This document shows positions 1 through 5,805 of a stretch of DNA of 10,485 nucleotides, piece after piece. Where the stretch lies: contig JBMFVX010000106.1 in assembly GCA_049965775.1 (NCBI GenBank), forward strand, positions 1 through 10,485, read 5' to 3'. The position numbers were made by a program, and so were the translations under genes. Under the pieces are notes generated by a model, which had not been told where the DNA came from, made no database searches, and was given only the letters and a program-made list of their open reading frames with translations. This stretch comes from JABEVB01 sp049965775 (GTDB taxonomy: Bacteria; Planctomycetota; Phycisphaerae; WQYP01). The stretch's first letter is position 1; each line of letters opens with the position of its first letter.

Positions 1-45
1 AGCGTTGCGCGATCCATCCTCCTTATTATCGGACAATAACCACAA

Positions 46-504
46 ATGGTATCAGTTATTTATTTACAGGCCCTTAACTCCGCGGTTATCACTTTGTTCC
101 TCCTCGCTTCGCTCTTTTTGCTGGTGCGGGCCATGCTGCGGCACCAGGGTTCGCCGGGGCAAATGCTTACTTCCGCCGCCTGCCTGTGGGTCGCCAATAT
201 TCTGGTCTTCGCGCTCTGGTACTGGCGGCTTGATGCCGGCGGCCCCCACGCCCGCGAAAGCCGCGGCACCCACGAAATGGGCGCATTTTTGTTCCCGCAA
301 ATGACCATGCGCGGTCATCCGGCGGCCAACTGGCGACCGCACTTTATTGATTATCTATTCCTGGCCTTCAACACCAGCACCGCATTTTCGCCAACCGACA
401 CGGCCATTCTTTCGCGTTGGGGCAAAGCGCTTATTATGCTTCAATCGCTGATGTCGCTTACCATTGTCGCCCTGCTGGCCGCACGGGCCGTGAATATTTT
501 ATAG
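46..504 (+). CDS. Small multi-pass membrane protein, conserved family of unknown function, probably N-terminally short
   Basis: The 152-residue product has three clear hydrophobic segments: about residues 5-28, 40-60 and 125-148. Between the last two lie a conserved-looking ALWYWRLDAGGP stretch (56-67), a WRPHFIDYLFLAF segment and then NTSTAFSPTD (109-118). From memory this resembles a bacterial membrane-protein family whose C-terminus has a pore-loop-like 'DYL..SFTN.TAFSPTDT' block followed by a last helix ending in ARAVNI. No function is established for that family, and an ion-channel-like role would be a guess. Relatives as I recall them are around 200-250 residues with extra N-terminal helices, so this product looks short. 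An in-frame TAA at 37-39 prevents a longer reading in this frame. There is no strong Shine-Dalgarno before the ATG at 46; only a weak CGGA lies 12 bases upstream. The gene converges on the glycosylase gene, with 86 bases between the stops and no convincing terminator there. Confidence 0.72.
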   Translation: MVSVIYLQALNSAVITLFLLASLFLLVRAMLRHQGSPGQMLTSAACLWVANILVFALWYWRLDAGGPHARESRGTHEMGAFLFPQMTMRGHPAANWRPHFIDYLFLAFNTSTAFSPTDTAILSRWGKALIMLQSLMSLTIVALLAARAVNIL

Positions 505-590
505 CTCAACCGCCGCAAGGCCGCGACGCGTATGGCCGATTAAAGAAGTCGCTGCTCTACCGAGAGTTCGACCCATTTTACCGCGAGTAT

Positions 591-1457
591 TTATGCCACA
601 GCTGTTGCTGCGACAACGGGTGTTTCGCTTGAAAGGTAATCAAATAGATTTGGCTCGTGTACCGGGGCCTGGCAACCGGGGCAGTACCAGCTCCAGGTGC
701 CGTCGCGGCCGCTGCGGTCGCTGACAATGGTGCTGTTGCAGGCCGCACAGCGCTGGCCCGCCCGGTCGTAAACGAGGCCCGGCGGCGGTGTTTCTTCATG
801 AAGGCGGTGATGCCGCAGTGAAGAACCTAATACCGTAATAATCGCGGCGGCAAGTCGCCGGCGCGCCGGCTCATCTAACTGCCCCACGGCCGTGCCGGGG
901 GCGATGCCCGCGGCGTATAAAATTTCGCACTTGCTGCGGTTGCCGATGCCGGCGATTCTCCGCTGGTTCAGCAGCGATCGCGCAATGGGCGCATGCCACG
1001 CCCGTGCGAGGCATCGCGCCAGCGCGGCGGCATCCAGAGGAGTGCTGAGCGGGTCCGGCCCCAGATCGCGCAGCTCGGCGATTTGCCACATGGTTTGTGT
1101 ATTTGTTGTAAGCAGAAGCGGCTTGCCGGCAAGCTGCACCCGAAAGCTGTTAAGCACCGTCAGCGAAAGCAGCTTTCGCCCCGCAAGCGCGGGCTGCCCG
1201 TCGCTTTTTTTGGCGATGGGCACTATATCCCAGCGCCACGGGCCGGTTGGCTCGAGCAGCCACGAGACGCCATGGTCAAAGTGCCATATCAACCAACGTC
1301 CATGCGATGTTATTTGTCGAACGCCCCGCCCCGCACAATGTTTGAGCACCACGTTGGCCTGCCAGCGGTTGGCGGGGGTATCCACACGATCAATAACTTT
1401 GCCCGCCAACGCCCGGTTCAGGCGTTCAGCCAATGCTCGAATTTGCGGCCCTTCCAT
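591..1457 (-). CDS. Fpg/Nei-family DNA glycosylase with altered N-terminus
   Basis: The 288-residue product is a base-excision-repair glycosylase/AP lyase of the Fpg/Nei (MutM/endonuclease VIII) superfamily. The helix-two-turn-helix is visible at about 158-185 (LLNQRRIAGIGNRSKCEIL, with the conserved Asn at 173). The C-terminal zinc finger has C237, C240, C259 and C262 and is followed by the usual GCQ. Normal members start Met-Pro-Glu, and the freed Pro2 amine is the nucleophile. Here the start is Met-Glu-Gly-Pro, so Pro2 is missing while the following Glu is kept. The conserved Lys in the GKxLL strand is Arg54 (GRWLIWHF). The finger has 18 residues between its Cys pairs, against 16 in E. coli Fpg, with Arg at 251 and Thr at 254. 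The ATG at 1457 is supported by GGAGG at 1467-1471 with 9-base spacing, and the preceding codon is CTC, so a different start does not restore Pro. A tail of about 25 residues follows the finger. The family is certain. Activity and substrate are not, and Fpg versus Nei cannot be decided. Confidence 0.9.
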   Translation of the reverse strand: MEGPQIRALAERLNRALAGKVIDRVDTPANRWQANVVLKHCAGRGVRQITSHGRWLIWHFDHGVSWLLEPTGPWRWDIVPIAKKSDGQPALAGRKLLSLTVLNSFRVQLAGKPLLLTTNTQTMWQIAELRDLGPDPLSTPLDAAALARCLARAWHAPIARSLLNQRRIAGIGNRSKCEILYAAGIAPGTAVGQLDEPARRRLAAAIITVLGSSLRHHRLHEETPPPGLVYDRAGQRCAACNSTIVSDRSGRDGTWSWYCPGCQAPVHEPNLFDYLSSETPVVAATAVA

Positions 1458-1462
1458 GAGCG

Positions 1463-2362
1463 TTATCCTCCGGTTGAGCGAACCAGCGTTTTGCCGATGT
1501 CGGCCGGCGAGTCGGTGGTCTCAATGCCTGCAGCCCGCATGGCTTGTATTTTACTCTCTGCGGTGCCCTCACCGCCACTGATGATGGCCCCGGCATGGCC
1601 CATGCGCTTGCCCGGCGGGGCGGTGCGCCCGGCGATAAAGCCCACCACCGGCTTGGTCACATGCTTTTTGACAAACTCGGCGGCGGCTTCTTCGGCGGTT
1701 CCGCCGATCTCGCCGATCATCACAATCGCTTCGGTTTCCGGGTCATCCTGAAACGCCCGCAGCACATCCACAAAATCCATTCCCTTGACCGGATCGCCCC
1801 CGATGCCAACGCACGTGCTTTGACTCCACCCAAGCTGGCTGGTCTGCCACACCGCTTCATAGGTAAGCGTGCCCGAACGACTCACAATGCCCACCGCCCG
1901 CTTGCCGCGGGTGCGCGGCGTATGAATGTAACCGGGCATGATGCCGATTTTACATTCGCCCGGCGTAATAACGCCCGGGCAGTTGGGGCCTACCAGCGTT
2001 ACTTTGCCCGCAAAGTCGGCCAGGTACTTTTTGGCCCTAACCATATCAAGCACCGGAATGCCCTCGGTAATGGCGACAATCAGCCGAATGCCCGCATCCG
2101 CGGCCTCGCAGATGGCGTCGGCGGCAAATGGCGGCGGTACAAAAATCATGGTGGCGTCGGCGCCGGTGGCTTTAACGGCCTGTTCGACAGTGTCAAAAAT
2201 CGGCAGGCCGTTGGCGTCTTTTGTGCCGCCTTTGCCGGGGCTTGTGCCGCCGACCATTTTAGTTCCGTAATCCAGGCAACCTTTGGTATGAAACGCCCCG
2301 CCGCCGCTGCCGGTAATACCCTGGCAAATCACGCGGGTGTTTTTATCAACGAGAATAGACAT
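1463..2362 (-). CDS. sucD: Succinyl-CoA synthetase (ADP-forming), alpha subunit
   Basis: SucD binds CoA and carries the phosphohistidine of succinyl-CoA synthetase (succinate--CoA ligase), a cytoplasmic TCA-cycle enzyme that couples succinyl-CoA cleavage to ATP or GTP formation. The 299-residue product is full length. It has an N-terminal CoA-binding Rossmann domain (GITGSGGGAFHTKG, YGTKMVGGTSPGKGG at 32-46), the GPNCPGVITPGECKIG block (125-140), the SRSGTLTYE block (161-169), the GEIGG catalytic-Glu region (E218) and the active-site MGHAGAI with His256. The ATG at 2362 is preceded by AAAGG with 8-base spacing. The gene is second in the sucC-sucD-glycosylase run. An 84-base spacer with an inverted repeat separates it from sucC, and the glycosylase start lies 5 bases beyond its stop. 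The glycine-rich CoA loop is about one residue longer than in E. coli, which is a minor variation. Identification is secure. Confidence 0.98.
   Translation of the reverse strand: MSILVDKNTRVICQGITGSGGGAFHTKGCLDYGTKMVGGTSPGKGGTKDANGLPIFDTVEQAVKATGADATMIFVPPPFAADAICEAADAGIRLIVAITEGIPVLDMVRAKKYLADFAGKVTLVGPNCPGVITPGECKIGIMPGYIHTPRTRGKRAVGIVSRSGTLTYEAVWQTSQLGWSQSTCVGIGGDPVKGMDFVDVLRAFQDDPETEAIVMIGEIGGTAEEAAAEFVKKHVTKPVVGFIAGRTAPPGKRMGHAGAIISGGEGTAESKIQAMRAAGIETTDSPADIGKTLVRSTGG
1467..1471 (-). promoter_or_regulatory. Ribosome-binding site of the glycosylase gene, inside sucD
   Basis: GGAGG on the - strand lies nine bases before the ATG at 1457 and inside the last codons of sucD. It fixes the glycosylase start, and therefore its unusual Met-Glu-Gly-Pro N-terminus. 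It also makes translational coupling to sucD likely. Confidence 0.8.
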
Positions 2363-2389
2363 GGCTTAAACCTTTACTCTTAAAAACTT

Positions 2390-2442
2390 CAGGCCGCTGT
2401 TTCGCCGCAGCCACGCTTATCGTCGCCTGCGATGGCGGCCTG
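2390..2442 (-). promoter_or_regulatory. Inverted repeat in the sucC-sucD spacer (possible attenuator or mRNA-processing hairpin)
   Basis: CAGGCCGC at 2390-2397 is perfectly complementary to GCGGCCTG at 2435-2442. A second 5-bp stem inside it pairs CGCAG (2406-2410) with CTGCG (2428-2432). On the - strand transcript the stem is followed shortly by GTTTTTA (2381-2387), a short U tract, and then by the sucD ribosome-binding site. The form is that of a weak or partial terminator or a stabilising/processing hairpin between the two subunit genes. Because both subunits are needed in equal amounts, full termination here is unlikely. Function is inferred from position only. Confidence 0.5.
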
Positions 2443-2446
2443 GTCA

Positions 2447-3622
2447 TTATGCCGCGCGGGTGGCGGCGACAATTTGTCTGGCGGCATCATTTAAATCGGC
2501 GGCGGTTTTGAGCGTCGGCAATTCGCCGCGGGCTCCGGCGAGAATCTCGCGGGCCTTTTCGACATTGGTGCCTTCCAGCCGCACCACCACCGGCACCTTA
2601 AAGCCCACTTCGCGGCCGGCATGAATCAGCGCCTCGGCAATGAGGTCGCAGCGTGCAATGCCGCCGAAAATATTCACCAATACGCCGCGCACTTTTTTGT
2701 CGCTTAGCAGAATGCGAAACGCTTCGACCGCTCCCTCCGCCTTCACGCCGCCTCCCACATCCAGAAAGTTGGCCGGTTTGCCGCCATGCAGTTGCACCAC
2801 ATCCATGGTGGCCATGGCCAGGCCGGCCCCGTTGACGAGGCACGCAATATCGCCATCAAGCTTGATGTAATTGAGATTGGCCTTGGCAGCGCGAACTTCC
2901 AGGGGGTCATTCTCCGCAGGGTCGGCCAGGGCGGCGATATCCGCATGGCGAAACAGTGCGTTGTCGTCAAAGTTTATTTTGGCGTCTATCGCCAGCAGTT
3001 GGCCATCTTTGGTAAGCACCAGGGGGTTGATTTCCGCAATGGAGCAATCGTACCGCACAAATACATCCGCAAGCTTGAGCAGTATGCCGGCCATTACGCC
3101 CGCCTGTTTGCCGGTAAAGCCCAGCCGGGCGGCCACGCGCCTCGCCTGAAACGGCTGCAGGCCCAGCGTAGGATGCAGCGGCTCTTTAACAATGGCTTGC
3201 GGATTGCTATGGGCCACCTGTTCAATTTCAACACCGCCCTGAGCCGATGCGATCACCGATGCGGTGCTTTTGGCGCGGTCCAGCACCAGGCCGATATAAT
3301 ATTCATGGGCAATATCCACGGCGCCGGCCACCAGCAGCTTGGTCGCCGCAACGCCTTCCGGCCCGGTCTGCGGCGAAACCATGCGGTTGTTGAGCATAAA
3401 CTCGGCCGCCGCGCGGGCCTCGGCCGCCGATTTAACCAACTTCACAAAACCTGCTTTGCCTCGGCCGCCGGCAAAAACCTGCGCTTTAATAACCTGTACC
3501 GGCATGCCATTGGCGATAAAAGCTTCTTCGGCGGCAGCCGCGGTTTCAACCACCTTGGCCGGCGGCACCGGCACGCCCGCCTTGGCAAGCAAATCACGCG
3601 CCTGATATTCATGTATCTTCAT
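2447..3622 (-). CDS. sucC: Succinyl-CoA synthetase (ADP-forming), beta subunit
   Basis: SucC is the nucleotide- and succinate-binding partner of SucD. The 391-residue product matches the usual length (E. coli 388). It begins MKIHEYQARDLL and carries the ATP-grasp domain with the AGGRGKAG loop (51-58). The Mg-binding Asn and Asp fall at N199 (EINP) and D213 (AIDAK), the same numbers as in E. coli. The C-terminal ligase domain shows NGAGLAMATMD (264-274), NFLDVGGG (285-292), LVNIFGGIARCD (315-326) and VVVRLEGTN (346-354). The reading frame stays open to an ATG at 3727, but the true start is the ATG at 3622: it has AAGGAG at 3628-3633 with 5-base spacing, and the protein homology begins there. 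The 35-residue extension has no family match. The gene probably begins a transcription unit with sucD and the glycosylase gene, because 218 bases separate it from the kinase gene. Nucleotide preference (ATP or GTP) cannot be read from the sequence. Confidence 0.98.
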   Translation of the reverse strand: MKIHEYQARDLLAKAGVPVPPAKVVETAAAAEEAFIANGMPVQVIKAQVFAGGRGKAGFVKLVKSAAEARAAAEFMLNNRMVSPQTGPEGVAATKLLVAGAVDIAHEYYIGLVLDRAKSTASVIASAQGGVEIEQVAHSNPQAIVKEPLHPTLGLQPFQARRVAARLGFTGKQAGVMAGILLKLADVFVRYDCSIAEINPLVLTKDGQLLAIDAKINFDDNALFRHADIAALADPAENDPLEVRAAKANLNYIKLDGDIACLVNGAGLAMATMDVVQLHGGKPANFLDVGGGVKAEGAVEAFRILLSDKKVRGVLVNIFGGIARCDLIAEALIHAGREVGFKVPVVVRLEGTNVEKAREILAGARGELPTLKTAADLNDAARQIVAATRAA

Positions 3623-3627
3623 GCAAA

Positions 3628-3633
3628 CTCCTT
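3628..3633 (-). promoter_or_regulatory. Ribosome-binding site of sucC
   Basis: AAGGAG on the - strand lies five bases before the ATG at 3622. It decides that start over the in-frame ATG at 3727, which would add 35 residues with no family similarity. Confidence 0.85.
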
Positions 3634-3637
3634 GAAT

Positions 3638-3652
3638 GCCCGCAAGCCGGGC
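3638..3652 (-). promoter_or_regulatory. Short hairpin just upstream of the sucC ribosome-binding site
   Basis: GCCCG (3638-3642) and CGGGC (3648-3652) can pair around a 5-base loop. The stem ends five bases upstream of the AAGGAG, so it sits in the sucC leader and could influence ribosome access. It is short and GC-rich and may be chance. Confidence 0.3.
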
Positions 3653-3673
3653 GGAACAACGTACCGCCAGAAG

Positions 3674-3687
3674 ATAATGGATAATGG
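3674..3687. repeat. Tandem ATAATGG pair in the sucC upstream region
   Basis: ATAATGG occurs twice in direct succession within the most AT-rich part of the spacer (about 3671-3699). On the - strand this reads CCATTATCCATTAT, which could contain a -10-like element for sucC. I could not find a convincing -35 at the right distance, so no promoter is called. Confidence 0.35.
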
Positions 3688-3709
3688 TTAAAAGATAAAC
3701 CGTCGCCGG

Positions 3710-3728
3710 CATGGCATGCTGTGCCATG
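3710..3728 (-). repeat. Perfect 7-bp hairpin between the kinase gene and sucC
   Basis: CATGGCA (3710-3716... read with the base before) and TGCCATG (3722-3728) form a 7-bp stem with a 5-base loop. It lies about 110 bases past the kinase stop and about 90 bases before the sucC start. No U tract follows on the - strand, so it is not a classical terminator. It may mark the end of the upstream transcript or an operator-like palindrome. Confidence 0.4.
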
Positions 3729-3840
3729 TGCGTGGCAGCTTATCGCTATGGGCATGTTGACCTTCTTTATCTTTCTGTACACCTTACAGTAGTTCGACCA
3801 TGCCGAGGTTTGTACCGATGGCCCGCGACATACAGCCGCG

Positions 3841-5763
3841 TCAACTCTGGCTGGTATCGGGGTCGAGCGGCACAATCAGGCTGAAGGTGGCGCCTTTGCC
3901 GGGGCTGCTGACGAGTTCGATCTCGGCCTTGAGCATGGCGGCCAGTTCCTTGCTGATGGCCAGCCCCAGTCCGCTGCCGCTGTGCTGGCGCGTCACCGAG
4001 CCGTCAAGCTGCCGAAACTTCTCAAAAATTTCCTGGTGGTGTTCGGGCGCTATCCCCGGGCCGGTATCCGTTACCGACACGCGCACATGCTGCGGGTCGG
4101 GCATGCCGGCCGAGATGCGAATTGCTCCGTCCGCCGGGGTAAATTTGATGGCATTGGAAAAGAAGTTATACAAAATCTGCTGAAACCGCCCGGGATCGGT
4201 CGTCACCAGTGGAATCTGGCTTTCGACGGTCAGCGAAATATCTATATTTTTCTTCTGTGCCAATGGACGCAAAAAATTAATGAGCGATTCGCATACGTCC
4301 GGCACGTTGATGCGGTCGCGGCGCAGCACCATTTTTCCCGCTTCAATTTTGGCTAAATCCAGCAGGTCGTTAATCAGTTCCAGCAATTGCCGGGCGCTGG
4401 TCTGAATATTTTCGAGGTAGCGGCTCATGCGGGTGTCGGCCGCGACGGCGGCATTGTTGGCCAAAAGCTCGGCAAAACCGATGATGGCATTGAGCGGTGT
4501 ACGCAGTTCATGGCTGACGTTGGTAAGGAATTCGCTTTTAACGCGATTGGCCTGGTACAGGTCTACATTGGTTTCGGCCAGTTCGCCCAGACGCGTATCG
4601 AGGCTGCGATTGGTGGCCTCGAGCTGATCCTGCGACGCCTTGAGCGTGGCGAGCATCTGATTAAATGTTTCCGATAGCTGTTCAAACTCGTCGCCGGTGG
4701 AAATGGCCGATCGGATGGATAAATCTCCGCCGGCAACCTTTTCGGCGGTGTTGCGCAGCACTCGCACCGGCTGGAGAATCAGTCGCGTGGTAATGAGGTA
4801 AAACACAATAATGGCCAGCACGCCGCCGATAAACCCCGATACCACAATCACGGCCCGATTGATCAACAATTGGTCTTCATCAACATGCAGCGGCATGTCC
4901 ACGCGAATAATGCCCACCAGCGGACCGCCTTGCGGTGAAAATACCGCCGACATCATCGGCGCTGTGCCGGCGGCAGGCTCTGCCGGACGGGTTGCCGGGG
5001 CGCTGGCGGGTGCAGGTGCGGCAACCGGAGTAGCCTTTGCGGCCGCAGCCGGTGCTGTTGCCGTCGCAGCCGCTACGCTTTGCGCGCCAATCGGGCGGAC
5101 AGGAGCTATCCAGTTGCGCCACGCGGCGTGGCACCGCAGACACGACTGCGACGCCCGCAAGGCCGCCGCATATTGATAAACCTGCGGCCCATGCGGCCCG
5201 TGGGTAAGCGAGCCATATTGGTTTTCATCCGGATTTTCCAAAAACTCGCGAATAGCCGCCAACGAAATGGCCCCGCCATGAACCGGTAGAACTCCGGGCT
5301 TGCGTAGTAGAATAATTCTGGGTGGCGGATAGCTAAGCCCCGGCAAACCCGTTTGCAGCCAGCGCTGATCGGCCGCAACCTCCGCTGCCGTTTGCGCCGG
5401 CTGCGAGGTGGCTGCGCGGGTTGCACTTGCCCGGGCGCGAGGCTGTGTTGCTGTGGCGAGCATCGCCTTGGCAGGCGACTTTGCCGCGTGTTTGGCGGCA
5501 GACGATGGGTGGGTTGCTGTGGCAATGGGCGCAGCCAACTGCTCGTGCAACTGCCGCAGCGCCATATCGGCAACAATGCGAGCCTGGTAAACGGTTTGGC
5601 GTCGGGTGAGCTGTTCCATGCGCTGCCAGGGCACCGCCAGAGCGCCCGCGATAATCACCACCACCGCCAGGCCGAAAAGCATCTGGCATTTGGCCGCCAG
5701 CGAAATCGAAAGTTCGCGCTTTGCCATGCGTCTGGTCCATTTGCCTTGTGCCGCCTTGTACAT
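3841..5763 (-). CDS. Membrane sensor histidine kinase with extracytoplasmic c-type haem (DUF3365-like) domain
   Basis: Residues are counted from the ATG at 5763 (640 aa). A short basic N-terminus is followed by membrane helix 1 (about 28-45). An extracytoplasmic region (46-297) then holds SCLRCHAAW, a CxxCH covalent-haem site at C208-C211-H212. The surroundings (VYQYAAALRASQSC) resemble DUF3365/Tll0287-type sensors. Helix 2 (about 300-325) leads to a HAMP linker (QPVRVLRNTAEKVAGGDLS), a coiled-coil, the HisKA H-box SHELRTPLN with phospho-accepting His418, the N-box (Asn537), DTGPGI (566-571) and GSGLGLAI (596-603). The kinase core is complete, so the protein should be active. It probably senses redox state or a gas through haem. 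Two Ala/Pro/Thr-rich stretches (about 80-125 and 228-270) flank the sensor and look like flexible linkers. The start is uncertain: TTG 5772, ATG 5763 and ATG 5727 are all possible and none has a strong Shine-Dalgarno. No response regulator lies in the window. It follows the membrane-protein gene by 33-42 bases, so the two are probably cotranscribed. Confidence 0.94.
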   Translation of the reverse strand: MYKAAQGKWTRRMAKRELSISLAAKCQMLFGLAVVVIIAGALAVPWQRMEQLTRRQTVYQARIVADMALRQLHEQLAAPIATATHPSSAAKHAAKSPAKAMLATATQPRARASATRAATSQPAQTAAEVAADQRWLQTGLPGLSYPPPRIILLRKPGVLPVHGGAISLAAIREFLENPDENQYGSLTHGPHGPQVYQYAAALRASQSCLRCHAAWRNWIAPVRPIGAQSVAAATATAPAAAAKATPVAAPAPASAPATRPAEPAAGTAPMMSAVFSPQGGPLVGIIRVDMPLHVDEDQLLINRAVIVVSGFIGGVLAIIVFYLITTRLILQPVRVLRNTAEKVAGGDLSIRSAISTGDEFEQLSETFNQMLATLKASQDQLEATNRSLDTRLGELAETNVDLYQANRVKSEFLTNVSHELRTPLNAIIGFAELLANNAAVAADTRMSRYLENIQTSARQLLELINDLLDLAKIEAGKMVLRRDRINVPDVCESLINFLRPLAQKKNIDISLTVESQIPLVTTDPGRFQQILYNFFSNAIKFTPADGAIRISAGMPDPQHVRVSVTDTGPGIAPEHHQEIFEKFRQLDGSVTRQHSGSGLGLAISKELAAMLKAEIELVSSPGKGATFSLIVPLDPDTSQS

Positions 5764-5805
5764 CACCCGCAACAGGCGGCATCGGTTGAAGGCGGCAGGT
5801 CTTTT

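Larger units (their letters stand above)
3623..3840. other. Intergenic region between the kinase gene and sucC
   Basis: This 218-base spacer is the longest non-coding stretch in the window. It holds the sucC ribosome-binding site, two short hairpins and an AT-rich patch with a direct repeat. It is the likeliest place for the promoter of sucC-sucD-glycosylase. No gene, tRNA or recognised riboswitch is seen in it. Confidence 0.6.

Noticed and set aside
505..590. Possible bidirectional terminator between the two convergent genes
   Set aside because: Only very short pairings (GGCC at 519-522 with 534-537) and no flanking T tract; not enough to call.
892..1751. Open frames on the + strand opposite the glycosylase and the end of sucD
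   Set aside because: They cross the boundary of two well-supported - strand genes, and their composition (Arg, Ser, Cys and Pro rich) is that of non-coding readings.
1544..2383. Long open frame (279 codons) on the + strand opposite sucD
   Set aside because: It lies wholly antisense to a certain sucD, has no recognisable domain and reflects the GC-rich codon pattern of the real gene.
2786..3691. Long open frame (301 codons) on the + strand opposite sucC
   Set aside because: It is antisense to a certain sucC, with no family similarity; its His/Arg/Gly-rich composition is typical of a shadow frame.
3623..3727. Longer SucC starting at the ATG at 3727
   Set aside because: The extra 35 residues match nothing in the family, and the AAGGAG before 3622 marks the true start.
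3671..3800. Sigma-70 promoter for sucC
   Set aside because: Several AT-rich -10-like hexamers exist, but none has a convincing -35 at 16-18 bases.
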